A stretch of 21,072 nt of DNA from Temnopleurus reevesii (GCA_036244855.1 BQKZ01000131.1:122386-143457), one strand, 5' to 3'. Shown: positions 1 to 9,433, numbered from the stretch's first letter. Program-made: numbers and translations. The notes: generated by a model not told the origin, from the sequence alone.

Positions 1-5
1 ATTTC

Positions 6-106
6 ATGAAATACCGGGAATATTGCACTCGTTAGGGCCAATATTGCACTCATCTTCGATTCGTGCAATATTGCCCTAACTCGTGCAATATTCCCTGGTA
101 TTCCAT
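6..106. repeat. Imperfect foldback (inverted repeat), ~40-bp arms
   Basis: The arm at 11-49 reads as the reverse complement of 63-101 with only a few mismatches or indels, and the match extends weakly to 6 and 106; the loop is about 13 bases. Each arm holds two copies of an AATATTGCAC-type word separated by GTTAGGGC, so the arm is itself internally repeated. The element is AT-rich and has no coding potential. It could be a tiny non-autonomous foldback transposon or a simple palindrome. No target-site duplication can be judged because the window starts here. Confidence 0.8.
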
Positions 107-1206
107 TTATTGCCATCCAATATTATATAAATATTGGTTAGCTATGTAACATATTATTGGCATATCCCGTGATCTAATTCAAATAGTTTTATTTTTCAAA
201 CTATAAAAGCATATAAAAGTTTCATTTACGATACCAAACAACAATCACATTGTTGAATTGGTTTCTAAATAAAGCGTAAAATGTAAAGTTCTGGAAAATG
301 ATAAAGCCCTATTTCAATGGAATGACATATTCAGCACATCCAAGGGAATGCGGTATTTAATCATCACCTCTACTTATGTTTCATTCATTCATTCATTGAT
401 ATGACACTGCTATCAATAACCCTGCCCAAAATGGTAACATGTACTCGGTAATCAATCTAACGAGGCCAATTGGAAGCCTAATGGATTCGATATTCTATCC
501 ATCAAAATGGCATTTATTGCATCTCTGACCGATTATTTATGGTCGCGTGCGAGACAAAATGTTGAACTATCATCAATATCATCGATTCATGGATATACAT
601 TACCACTTATTCCTCCCACTCAACCCAATCCGCGCTAATGTATCATTTTAGTGAGAGAGTTAAACAGATATGTCGTGATGTAAGTTACACTGTTCGAGTT
701 TAAGCTTTACTACTCGTTGGGGCGTCATCTGTCTCTCCTTATTTGGGTTAAGAACATTTTATTGTCTATAGAAATTTAGAAGAATTATCTAGTACATGTC
801 GTCCTCAAAGAATTTGGTTAGATTTATAGAGGACTTTTGTTGTCTATTTCTATGTAAAGTATACTGATATCTATAACATGTGATAGTGATGGAAATTGGA
901 ACGTAGAATTGCAGCATATAGTGACAATTCTATGTTATACAGAGTTCATAAAAAAAACCGTTATACTTTTTAAAAGTCTCCCAAAAATTGAGTTCAAAGT
1001 ATTGTATAAATGTATACATATTTATGGCCTTATCTCTCAAGTGCCACCAGCCAAAATTAATATTGAATCAGGCATGGCTGAGCACTTTATGCATATGTCC
1101 AGGGTATGAAAAATGCATTGGGCCAAAAATTGCACATGACGATGTCTTCCATACGAATTTTTGTATTCGTTTTAAATCAATTTTTGACTAACATTTTAAA
1201 AATATA
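107..1206. other. AT-rich unique DNA, no gene seen
   Basis: The only structure I see in these 1.1 kb is a short TCAT microsatellite at about 381-397 and trivial small inverted words, such as GTCCTC/GAGGAC around 808-833. Two overlapping 66-67-codon open frames near 909-1191 have AT-driven composition, no recognisable motif and no splice context, so I do not call them genes. Confidence 0.6.
381..397. repeat. TCAT microsatellite
   Basis: There are about four consecutive TCAT units, a simple sequence repeat with no sign of function. Confidence 0.85.
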
Positions 1207-1430
1207 GGCCCGTATTTTGATATTAGGTTTAAGTTAAGCTCGAGTCTAAATCTGTGGTTTAAGTACGGGAAACCAAAAGAGGCTTGAATCTACAACAATC
1301 AGTGTTTAATTTACTAGCACATTTGGCACTCATAGTAATAAAAGCTGTCTTAGAATAAAAACATAAATATTTTTGTTTACATTATCAGAGCATGGGAACA
1401 ATTTTTAATGGCATTGCGGATATCTTATTT
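1207..1430 (+). repeat. Dispersed repeat, 'GGCCCGTATT' family, copy 1
   Basis: This segment is the reverse complement of a segment downstream of the N (13402-13645), and its first ~85 bases also match 13181-13265. Shared landmarks in order are GGCCCGTATT, a TTTAAGTTAA block, GGTTTAAGTACGGGAAACC (AGGTTT-type variants in the other copies), CAAAAGAGGCTT, CAGTGTTTAATTTAC, TTTGGCACTCAT and AGAGCATGG. Three copies in 21 kb mark it as an interspersed repeat. Both full copies begin at GGCC, so that end may be a true boundary. No open frame spans it. It is probably non-autonomous, but I cannot assign a class. Confidence 0.75.
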
Positions 1431-3106
1431 TGATAAACTTTCCCATAAATAGTCAAAACGAAATTGAAAGCAGTACAGAAAATCCCAGGGCGTTCTAAAA
1501 TATGTTGTTATGATTACAACCAAAATTATCATGATTATTTAGCTTAATAATCGAAGCAAATCTAGGACAGGGCAGACAGCCTATGATGAACTAAATTAAA
1601 AAAGGCGCGAAAGCTAATTCTCAAGAAAATCCAGGGTGCCGACGGCCTAAGACTCCGAGTGTTGTTAATATTGATTATACTCAATAATCATCCACACTAC
1701 CCTTAAACGTTTGAGCGATCTGATGGGCGATGGTGCCTTAATTATTCGTATCTTGGACATGATTATGCTTGGAGAGAACGTTGTATTTTCATATTCCCTG
1801 GGAGACCTTTTTAACATAATGTGTTTCACTCGCGTGTTATGAACCTGCACACAAAATATTGATATCTTTCGCTTATATCTGATTTGTAAGGGTTGGGAAT
1901 AAGTAATTCAAATTATAAAACCAACTGTTTTTACACAGGTCTGCTTTCAACATGACAGGTTTACTACAGGCATGTGTGGTGTATTTCAGATAATGACGGC
2001 GCGAATTAAATGACTTAATGAGTAAAGTATGATTGTAGACAAAATATAAGCGACACAGTGGCATACTGTTTATTTTTATGAATATGAAAGTTGAATATAA
2101 CACGATGAGGTAAATACGTCAACATTGTATTTCGAAATGCTCTAAGATGAAAGCAAAAAACGAACGTGTTATCAGATGTTATCTGTGCCAGAATTGTTCC
2201 ATACGAAGAAGCATCTATTCCGTTTCATTATTCGGGAATGGACAATCAATTTCATATTCCACTGACCTCTAAACATCACAATAGCTGTAAGACAACCTCC
2301 TGAGCAGAGTAATTAAAAATATGCGTAACCGATTAATCAATCTAAAATCGATTCTTCGTTCTTGAACTTTCGAATAATCCGGATTTTTCATTTCAAGAAA
2401 CCTGTTATTTAGGTTAGCAAATCACAGCGACTCGGTCTCCCCGATTGTAAAGTACAGCGTGGAGTTAATACGAGCTGATAAAGTGGATGGCTTGGCAAGT
2501 GTCACGAACTTCTATCAGTGCAAAATGAAATCCAGCATGAAATTAGATTACCCATTCTCCATGAAAGGATGAATCAGTGCCGGATTATCAGAGAGAGCTA
2601 AAATAATAAGCAGCACACAGTTTACCCGAAAGTGCATTAATAAACTGATATGATACTAATTTCGTTCTGCGCCCTAATCTTCATCCTGCCTCACGGGTGT
2701 TCTACTTATGCGCAACGATACGGCCAATTTAGAGCAAAACGGAATAGCCAAAATCCGAGGTTATGCTGTGCCGATGGCTAGAGGGCGCCCTCCGGGTAGG
2801 GAATGTTTGAAAACAACCCCGTGACAATCTCATCTTGAGACTCTCTAACAGCTCGCAGGAAGCTCATTCAAATAAGATAATTAACTTCTGCATGTTACTA
2901 TGTGCTTACGTGTAATGGCTGCAGGAAATGGGGGTAAAATGCAGGTGTTCAAATATCAGGTAGAACCGCGGCAGGGGGGCGGTTGCTGTTTTGATAGAAG
3001 ATGCAGGTGCCTTTGGCAATGAATAGGATTCGTGATACAGTCACTGGTTGGTACCTTCAAGAGGGAAAACGATAGATGATGCCGCACATCCACCCCTCCC
3101 TTCTAT
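1431..3106. other. Unique DNA, no gene seen
   Basis: This stretch is AT-rich apart from a GC-richer patch at about 2690-3100. Open frames on the minus strand at 1665-1850 and 1873-2103 are short and show no domain, signal peptide or conserved motif. I see no tandem or inverted structure that matches the families elsewhere in the window. The one point of note is a CTCF-like word at 2775-2788, listed separately. Confidence 0.55.
2775..2788 (+). promoter_or_regulatory. CTCF-like motif (weak candidate)
   Basis: The word TGGCTAGAGGGCGC fits 12 of 14 positions of the CTCF core as I remember it (CC, R, S, Y, AG, R, K, GG, M, R, S). CTCF and its core motif are widely conserved in bilaterians. A 14-bp match can arise by chance in 21 kb, and there is no neighbouring gene to give context, so this is a candidate only. 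Confidence 0.2.
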
Positions 3107-3700
3107 TTAAAAAGGGGGTGCAGTCCCTGGAATTATCGTGTTCTCGTTCAATGAAGAAAAATCAAATGAACAAGTTAAAAATTTGAGTGATATCAAACAT
3201 TCGAAAGTTAAGAATTTTCAAATTTCCAAAGATAAGAGGATCCCTGCCGGCGATGGTGATCAGTGCGATCGACAACATTGGTGGAATATGTGGCGTCATG
3301 GTGGACAACTCCAAATTCACTCTATACACAAAATTCCACATTTTCTCTGTTTACAGAAGAGTCAATAAATTGTTGCTTTTTCTTGTGAGTATAAAATGTC
3401 GATATCAATTTTACATATAATCTGCAATGGATCACGTTGAACCCGTATTTTATATTTTTATATTATTCCATCTTTTCAATTTTTATTTACCAAGAAACTG
3501 ACAAGTTGCGCGAAAGTACGTCACAGATTCTGCCAAAGTTGTCAGCGATATGGATCATGAGATCATTGATCATTTTGAAAATTCATAACATTTGAAAGGC
3601 ATGTTCAATTTTGCTCAAACTTTCACAGTTTGTTTGTAAATGTATGTTTCTTCCCCATTTCATGAGAACATGGCAATACTAGGGGTTGGTTCCCCTTTAA
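3107..3700. mobile_element. TTAA-bordered foldback/MITE-like element, copy 1
   Basis: Both ends carry TTAA followed, reading inward, by a G-rich terminus. The right end read inward is TTAAAGGGGAACCAACCCCT; the left end is the diverged TTAAAAAGGGGGTGCAGTCC, which then continues CTGGAATTATCGTGTTCTC. The arms also share a subterminal block: GATCCCTGCCGGCGATGG through GATCGACAACATTGG near 3238-3290 in the left arm matches, inverted, GTCACAGATTCTGCCAAAGTTG near 3521-3545 in the right arm. Length is about 594 bp. TTAA borders suggest TTAA-targeting DNA transposition (piggyBac-like is one option), but no transposase is present. Overlapping 76-77-codon frames at 3138-3420 are by-products of this repeat. 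Confidence 0.65.
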
Positions 3701-4053
3701 AATAGAATCTTACATCCACTTCACTCGTGAGCTCACTATACTTTACTCCACTGCTGCAAGATTCATTCCAAGTTGTAAAGATGCTAAAACCATGTCGAGG
3801 AGTCAGTGCACCGGTACGGAGAGGTAGTATATTTGACACTCCCCCTATAAACCAATATGGACCAAGTCTTGAGTGATAGCAGGGGTAAAGTGCGCATTGA
3901 TGGTGTTACCATGATCAGAGGGGACATTCAACTCTTTGATGCCTCGGTCTGATTTACATAACATGCACATGACTAGAGGGCCAAAGGTGTGAGAGTAATG
4001 TCAACGGACAGGTTTTCACTGGAAACGAAAATACAATTCGATTAGAGTGCACG
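3701..4053. other. Unique DNA, no gene seen
   Basis: Mixed-composition sequence of 353 bp between a TTAA element and a pyrimidine tract. No open frame of interest, repeat or RNA-like fold was recognised. Confidence 0.5.
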
Positions 4054-4248
4054 ATGCCATTCCAATCATGCCCTCTTCTTAATACTATTACTGTCTTTCT
4101 TGTTCTTGTTCTTCTTTTTCTTATGGTTCTTCTTCTTCTATTTTTCTTGCTCTTCTTATTTTATGTTGTTGTCGTCCCCCTTCTTTTTCTTCTTCTTCTT
4201 CATCTCTTTTTCTTTTTTACTCCCCCTTTTTTTTTTTTTTTTTTGGCA
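4054..4248. repeat. Pyrimidine-rich low-complexity tract
   Basis: A run of CTT/TTC-rich sequence with almost no purines on the plus strand ends in an 18-base-class T run. It yields overlapping open frames of 85-90 codons made almost wholly of Phe, Leu and Val. These are composition artefacts, not membrane proteins. The polypurine/polypyrimidine asymmetry could in principle form a triplex, but nothing shows that it does. Confidence 0.85.
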
Positions 4249-4303
4249 GCCCAAGGGGGGGGGGGGTTTAAACCCCCTAAACCCCCCCGTAGATCCGCCA
4301 CTG
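4249..4303 (-). mobile_element. hAT-like transposon terminus (one end only)
   Basis: The sequence ends in GTAGATCCGCCACTG at 4303. Read on the minus strand this is CAGTGGCGGATCTAC, which resembles the CAGNGGCGGATC start typical of many hAT terminal repeats. It is followed inward by alternating C and G runs. The flanking 8 bases are AAAGATGA. I find no partner terminus or matching target-site duplication upstream, so this is probably a truncated non-autonomous copy. Confidence 0.45.
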
Positions 4304-4460
4304 AAAGATGAGTATCAAAGAGAGATTCATATGAATTTTACGGGTTTCGCCATATTACCATTTGCTCTGTAAGAATTTGGTAAAATGGATCGAAACGGTT
4401 TACCAAAAAAATTGAGTGTGATGCTTGCATATTTTAGAACATGACATAAACTTGATTTGG

Positions 4461-4670
4461 TTAATGGGGAACTAACCACCGGAATTGTCATTCTCAAACC
4501 GAATGAAGAAGAGGCAGATGAACACACTGTGAAAAGATGAGAAAAATCGGATAATTCGTTCAAAAGTTCATGAACTTTTAGATTCACAGAGAACTGACGA
4601 TCACTGCCGCTTATGGGTATACGTGCGATCGGCAACATCGAATGTACTCTGTGACGTAAAAGGGAACTCA
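4461..4670 (+). mobile_element. TTAA-bordered element, copy 2 (one arm)
   Basis: The stretch starts TTAATGGGGAACTAACCACC and continues GGAATTGTCATTCTC, matching the start of the copies at 3107 and 9434. The subterminal block (CACTGCCGCTTATGGG, GTGCGATCGGCAACATCG, CTGTGACGTA) follows in the same order, so this is the left arm. I cannot find a matching right arm, and homology fades near 4670, so the copy is probably truncated. The longest open frame of the window (162 codons, minus strand, 4327-4815) runs antisense through this arm and is not credible as a gene. Confidence 0.6.
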
Positions 4671-5034
4671 TAGTCATAGCGACTAATTTTTTAATTTGTG
4701 ATGCTATAAAAAGACGCGATCGTGAAACTCCTTTATATCCTTCATGTGCTGTTTGTTTGCTTGATTGTTTATTTCCAGTCATCATTACCTTGGATATGTT
4801 GTTTTTGATAAACATAACTGCATGAGGGGACCTCCCTCATCGTGAATATGTGCACTATTCATAAAGCACACGTGGGCACATTTCATTCTAAACGTGGATA
4901 TTCGAAAGGTTAAACCAAAGTTGGGATTCCCCCCACCCCATCATCAAGATAAAGAGGTGACACATTGTATGCATAACGTATGGGATTAATAATAAGCTCC
5001 GTATGTGCAGAAATACGTAGGAAAGCTGATTGAC
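4671..5034. other. Unique DNA, no gene seen
   Basis: Only a tiny hairpin (GAGGGGACCTCCCTC near 4825-4840) stands out. No open frame, repeat family member or regulatory pattern could be supported. Confidence 0.5.
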
Positions 5035-6015
5035 TGATGGCCAATTCGTACAGATTGCGCTAGACGTAAGAAAATCTCAGCGTCAGCCTATTGACTCCGT
5101 TGCTTATTTCTACGTTCATGGAGCGTACTCTAGTTATTGACACCTATATACATCTAATACGCATCGAAACATTGTTTGAGAATGCAAATATATAACTGTA
5201 TAATGGAGCCTTTATCCATCTTTGCTATATTTACCTGTGTTTTTTTCTTTTAAATAAAAAAAGGAGTTAGCGTTGCCAATTTTCCCTTAGGTCTTTCCTT
5301 CAGCTAATTCTCTTAGCGCGTTGAAGATCTAGGACACTGAAAATATACTCAGTGATAAACTTGGAATGAACCTTGCGACTCAGTCTCACATACTATATTT
5401 CCGGAATAAAATGAACTCATTTTACATTCCCTGCCTAAGGAAAATAATACAGAGTTTTGCGAACGCTGAGTTTGCTCCGTTTGCGGAAAGGCCGACTCAC
5501 ACCTTTACGTTTTAAATCTGCGTCGGCTCAGTGTTTTTCAATTAGAAATGCTCCCTGGGCGTATGGTGTACGCTGATCAGACGTTGGACCGACGTTCGGC
5601 TCAAGGAGCGTACGCCGAGCGTCAGAACATCGTATTGTTAAAAAATTTTTTTTTTCAAAAACACTGGACTGACGCATGTTAAAAACGCAAAAGTGTAAGT
5701 CGTTAAGACGTTTTTTCGCATATGCATGCATTAACCAAATATATTCCCTATCTATGCAAAGAGAACTAAAATGAATTAAAGTTTCGTTTTTTTTCCCCGA
5801 TTAATATGAGTGTGTGACTGTGCTGACTGGAACAATCACGAAGTTCGGTTTATATCCAACGTCAACTTAGCGTTAGTACAATGGAAAAGACGCTCAGTGA
5901 ATGAAAAATACGTAGGAATGATGTTTAACTGACACCAACGCGTACGAAAGTCGAGCGTCATCTTAACGCCATAATTGTCGGTCAATCGTCTTCCCTCCGT
6001 ATCTCTGCGTTTACG
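5035..6015. repeat. Fragments of a CpG/TACG-rich dispersed repeat
   Basis: Three CpG-rich patches (about 5035-5140, 5540-5730 and 5865-6015) sit in otherwise AT-rich DNA. They share words such as GCGTACG, GCGTCAG, GTACGC, ACGCTCAG, CAATCGTCTTCC and TCCGTATYTCYGCG, and the same vocabulary recurs at 11133-11358, 11952-12050 and 12420-12490. Copies are too diverged to align by eye end to end. CpG-rich fragments in AT-rich DNA fit an old transposable element. The AT-rich spacers (about 5141-5539 and 5731-5864) hold nothing recognised. Confidence 0.45.
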
Positions 6016-6197
6016 GGGTATTTATTTTCGAATTTCATGTACGCTGGGTAGCGTTAGCAATTGACGCAAATCTCTGACTGAGCCCTCACTGTGAGCAGAA
6101 GGGAATAAGGAATTGGACAAAGTAAACAACTTCATTCGATCCTTCAAAATAGATTGATGAATACAAAAGATAGTAACTTTCCTGCTTGTTAAGTAAA

Positions 6198-6361
6198 CAG
6201 GGCGGTGTTTCACCAAATCGTACGACTTAAAGAAAGACTGGCGTGTGTTCACGAATGTAATACGCAAAAGATCATTGGGCACAAGCAGAACGGAAACCAG
6301 TCGTGCGTATGCGTAAAGTCGTTCTTAAAGTCATTCATAACTTGGTGAAACACCGCTCAGG
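6198..6361. mobile_element. Palindromic MITE, 'GGTGTTTCACCAA' family, copy 1
   Basis: The left arm starts CAGGGCGGTGTTTCACCAAA and continues TCGTACGACTTAAAGAAAGACTGG. The right arm is its reverse complement: CCAGTCGTGCG, AAAGTCGTTCTTAAAGTC, AACTTGGTGAAACACCG. The two arms fill most of the 164 bp, leaving a short unpaired centre. There is no coding capacity. Very similar elements lie at 11359-11951 and 14785-14961, so it is a family member. It is probably mobilised by a transposase encoded elsewhere; the superfamily cannot be named from this copy. Confidence 0.85.
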
Positions 6362-6754
6362 TTCGACACCAGTTTGAATCCCGCAGAATTATAGGGCATA
6401 AATCGCTTTTGTTAGTATCCACCGATTGTGAATGCTTGTATGACTAGAAGTTGTTTTCTTTGTCTAAATCTCTTGTCCCTCTTGCACACAGTGTCTATAA
6501 ATGGCCACGGGAAGGTGTCGGGATTTAGATAACAAACGGGGGAAAGCAGACAAAATGTTATCCATCTCGGAATAGAATATTGAGGTCTGGAAGAGAGGAA
6601 GATCAACAGATGATATACACGATAGCTTCCTTAGATAATGACGGTGAAATACAGAAAGGAAAAGGGCCATGTACTGATACTGATCACAAACGCATATAAA
6701 ACAATCGAGTAAGAATTATTAGAAACATTGACTGTAAAACAACTTGCAAACCTA
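6362..6754. other. Unique DNA, no gene seen
   Basis: Two overlapping minus-strand frames (6412-6606 and 6464-6670) have no conserved motif and occupy the same DNA, so at most one could be real and neither is supported. A GTTTGAATCCCGC word near 6372 only loosely resembles a tRNA B box. Confidence 0.5.
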
Positions 6755-6923
6755 GGTTGTGTTTCATACAGCTGTGTGTAGATCTACGCACGACTACGAA
6801 CGACTGGTAACCCTTTCTTTGATGCTATTCAGCGCCAGGAGTTATCGTTGAGCGCGAAAAAGGGTCACCAGTCGTTCGTAGAGTCATGCATAAATCAACC
6901 CACAGCTTTATTAAACCCAACCC
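6755..6923. mobile_element. Palindromic MITE, 'GGTTGTGTTTCATA' subfamily
   Basis: The left arm reads GGTTGTGTTTCATACAGCTG, then GATCTACGCACGACTACGAACGACTGGTAACCC. The right arm, 6860-6923, is its inverted copy (GGGTCACCAGTCGTTCGTAGAGTC, then CACAGC, then AAACCCAACC). The ACGAACGACTGGT block is shared with the GGTGTTTCACCAA family, but the termini differ, so this is a related subfamily. A diverged piece of the same terminus appears at about 14960-14995. Confidence 0.75.
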
Positions 6924-7155
6924 TTGGGTAGTTTGAAAGCACAAACCCGAGACTTTCGGTGTGTGAGTGCGCAGAGCATGATACAGGGTATGCATGATTG
7001 TGTGACTACATCACACACATACATCATTGCTCTATCCCTCATTCTAGGAGAGCAGGCAGACACACAATGAGACACACAGTGCATACCCTGTATCATTCTC
7101 TGTGTATGTGCACAACTAAACCCAAGGGTCTGTTCTAGCAGAATAACCCTTGGGT
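6919..7155. repeat. Large foldback with AACCCTTGGGT ends
   Basis: AACCCTTGGGT occurs at 6919-6929 and again at 7145-7155, and its inverse ACCCAAGGGT lies at 7120-7129. Inside, ATGATACAGGGTATGCA at about 6978-6994 is exactly inverted as TGCATACCCTGTATCAT at about 7081-7097, with weaker arm matches (GAGTGCGCAGAG; CTGTGTATGTGCAC) outside it. The centre holds GTGTGTGACT/ACACACA-type words. It abuts, and slightly overlaps, the MITE ending at 6923, so one may have inserted next to or into the other. Confidence 0.65.
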
Positions 7156-7429
7156 GTCTTAAAATTGTCGAATTGTCAGATTGTGTACATAAGTTGTTCC
7201 GATTGAAAAAGCTACAAAAAAAGGAGACTGAAGTGACTTTATAATTGCTTTTTTTTCTGAAAATTTGGTTAATCAGAATTGCAATTTATTCTAATATATG
7301 TTGCTAGAAACAACATAACCGTACGAATTTAGGCACTAGGAAACCGGGAAGAGGGTAGCGGCTAAGGGCTGTAGCTGCCCCTTTATTTCAGCAAAGGCGT
7401 AAAAAAAGACAGTGTGCAAAATGGTAATA

Positions 7430-7589
7430 CATAAAAGATCACAGTTCACTGTACCTAAAACGGCTACAAAATCATATGGTAATCTATCAATCTATCTTAT
7501 GGAATAGCCTCCCAAATTACCTCACAAATATTACACCATATGAAAAATTCAGAAGAAACTTGAAAACTTATCTCTTCAAAAACAACTAA
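7430..7589 (+). pseudogene. LINE reverse-transcriptase ORF, C-terminal remnant
   Basis: Reading from 7430 gives HKRSQFTVPKTATKSYG, and after a frame change near 7493-7497 the frame at 7497-7589 gives LWNSLPNYLTNITPYEKF, RRNLKTYLFKNN and a stop. The pattern VP+T..K.YG ... LWN(S)LP ... F+..LKTYLF is the well-known C-terminus of CR1/L2/Jockey-type LINE polyproteins, beyond the catalytic domain. The catalytic motifs are absent because of 5' truncation. A small deletion with frameshift removes the expected residues just before LWNSLP. The fragment cannot be functional. The assignment to the LINE order is firm; the clade is a guess. Confidence 0.8.
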
Positions 7590-7716
7590 TCTACTAATAA
7601 TCCTAGTTCTTCTGACTTCTTTCTCTCTTTCCATGTTTCAAGCGCTTAGGGACTTTCGCATGATTGTGTTATGCGCTATATAAAAGTGTTTCATTATTAT
7701 TATTATTATTATTATA
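7430..7716 (+). mobile_element. 5'-truncated LINE (CR1/L2-like), 3' end with (ATT)n tail
   Basis: The segment has the three parts expected of a LINE 3' end in order: the last ~50 codons of a reverse-transcriptase ORF (7430-7589), a short 3' UTR, and a tail ATGCGCTATATAAAAGTG followed by (ATT)n at about 7692-7716. The UTR carries AGCGC at 7641-7645 and GCGCT at 7673-7677, able to pair around a ~27-base loop. Such tail structures are typical of elements whose reverse transcriptase recognises its own RNA end. The 5' truncation fits target-primed reverse transcription. A second LINE end of similar layout lies in opposite orientation at 11494-11902. Confidence 0.8.
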
Positions 7717-8239
7717 AGTTATGTATAACTTTATGCCTACATCCAAGGTATAACCCCTCCACTTTCCATGGCGTTCTGTGATCCCTGGTACATGTTTTTC
7801 ACGCAGTTTTATTTTTGGCCTGTATCTTACAATTGTACTTGAAAACATTTACAGAAATTGGCTTCACACAGGTTTTCGTTTGTGCATGTTCAGCATAAAC
7901 AACAGTCGAATGAAAAGTCACGAAAAAGGGATAGGTTTATACTAGATATCACGTCTTTCTTCCTCTCCCCCTCTCTCTCGTTCTATGTCTCTTTCTTTGA
8001 CATATATTCAGGGCAACGAACAAGTCGAAGGACGGAATATATCAATTGGTAAATTTAATTACGACACATGTAGAATTACTCCAAACTGAAGGTTCAAATG
8101 GAGGGTTTGTATTTCAAGTTCTACAGAAAACAATTGGACATGGGAATGGTGTGAACTATAGTGAGAAATGGCCAAACCTCGACATGACCTATCATGATAG
8201 CAGTCACTATGTCAGGTTCACACTACGACAGTCCTAAGG
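7717..8239. other. Unrecognised DNA with pyrimidine tract and short open frames
   Basis: A CT-rich tract lies at about 7951-8000, followed by ATATATTCAG and, 36 bases later, TTGGTAAAT, which superficially resembles an acceptor/donor pair bounding a very small exon. An open frame then runs to 8237 (63 codons; it includes HGNGVNYSEKWPNLDMTYHD) without a known domain. I cannot support a gene here from one window without transcript evidence. Confidence 0.35.
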
Positions 8240-8430
8240 AAGCTTATTCGTGCAATGGGAAGTCGCCTTGTTATGTACAAAAATCGAAAATGTAACTTTT
8301 ACAAACTTGCCTTAGCGTCTAGCTTGTCTCGGACGAATAGGTGAGAAGGCGACTTGACCAAACTCACCTTGGCGCCTTGTTTAAGACGAAGAGACGAGAG
8401 GGCGACTTGCACAATCTAGCTTTTGCGTTG
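8240..8430. repeat. Short GGCGACTTG repeats, direct and inverted
   Basis: AAGGCGACTTG at 8346-8356 and AGGGCGACTTG at 8399-8409 are direct copies about 53 bp apart. AAGTCGCCTTG at about 8270-8280 is the inverted form. Flanking words (GACGAATAGGTGAGA versus GACGAAGAGACGAGA) are also shared by the two direct copies, giving a degenerate short tandem unit. It may be another small foldback relic. Confidence 0.5.
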
Positions 8431-8478
8431 CACGCATAAGCTATTAGTAGTTTATTTGAAGGGAGCAAAAAAAAAAAG

Positions 8479-9395
8479 ACGCCCCAGGAATCACCCAAAT
8501 CGCTTTATCATTCAATAATGTTCTCAATTGGGCAATTTTTTTTCAAACACCCGGCATGACATTATCAAAAAACTGATTTATCCATCCCATATTCATATTG
8601 CTCATAAGTTTACATCTGCTCCGGTTGTTAAAAAATACTTTAAAATTTGAAAAATTCCACTAAATATTTGTATGGACTGCATGCTGTCAGAAAAGTGCAT
8701 AATTTTTCCCGGCTAAATTTTGGGGATGCTTTAACCCTCTACCCGCCCTCCCTTCAGCGGAATCTACCAATAAGTTGGTTGAGATCTCAATCGCGTTACC
8801 CAGGCGATCCTAGCGGGTTGCCTTATTTTATACAGGATCGGAGGTGACACAATTTTATTTTAAACAGGCGAGGTAAGACGCCCCCAGAAATCAGCCAGAT
8901 CGCTTTATCATCAAATAGTTCTCAACCGGTGTTAACAGTTTACGAATTCATAGAATGTATGATTTGACAAATATTCTTTCTCACACACGGAATGACATTT
9001 TCTACACAATAATATTGTTGGTTAAAATTTGTCCATCCGATGGTAGATTATTGACTCCAATATTTGAAATTTGCTCTGGTTGCTAAAAATACGTAAATAT
9101 TTTAAACATTCAAACCAATACTTGTATAGACAACATGCTGGCCAACATTTTTCTGGTTAAATGTTGGGGGTGCTGCGGCTTTCACCCTCTACCACCCTCC
9201 CTTCAGCGGAATACACTAATAAGTTGGTTGAGATCTCAATCGCGTTACCCTGGCGATCCTAGCGGGTTGCCTTATTTTGATATCGGAGGTGACACAATTT
9301 CATTTAAACAGGCAAGGTAAGACGCCCCAAGAAATCATCCAGATCGCTTTATCATCAAATAGATTTCAATCGGTGTTAACGCTTCATGAATTTAC
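8479..9395. repeat. Tandem array, units of ~399 and ~444 bp plus partial third
   Basis: The unit start GACGCCCC(C/A)(A/G)GAAATC followed by ATCGCTTTATCAT occurs at about 8479, 8878 and 9322. Unit two ends and unit three starts with the same join, so the copies are head to tail; the third is cut off near 9395. The first two-thirds of the unit is well diverged between copies. The last ~120 bp (CTCCCTTCAGCGGAAT, TAAGTTGGTTGAGATCTCAA, TCGCGTTACCC, GGCGATCCTAGCGGGTTGCC, GGAGGTGACACAATTT) is almost identical. Open frames of 61-66 codons at 8647-8847 and 9135-9320 both read through this core and share the peptide ISWLRSQSRYPGDPSGLPY. This is probably repeat-derived, not a gene. Confidence 0.8.
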
Positions 9396-9401
9396 CAAAT
9401 T

Positions 9402-9413
9402 CCCCCCCCCCCC
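9402..9413. repeat. Poly-C run (12 C)
   Basis: Homopolymer directly after the tandem array; a likely site of sequencing or assembly length error. Confidence 0.9.
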
Positions 9414-9433
9414 AACTACTCCATGTTGAATAC

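Noticed and set aside
4054..4372. Two Phe/Leu-rich frames that look like membrane proteins
   Set aside because: They are translations of a CTT/T-run low-complexity tract and a hAT-like terminus.
4327..4815. Longest open frame of the window (162 codons, minus strand)
   Set aside because: It runs antisense through one arm of a TTAA-bordered repeat, has no recognised domain and no splice or start support.
6371..6384. GTTTGAATCCCGC as a tRNA B box
   Set aside because: Two mismatches to the B box and no A box or cloverleaf; it lies just beyond a MITE end.
8046..8237. 63-codon frame preceded by a CT-rich tract and CAG, like an internal exon
   Set aside because: It starts at TTG, has no known domain, and acceptor/donor-like words this weak are common by chance.
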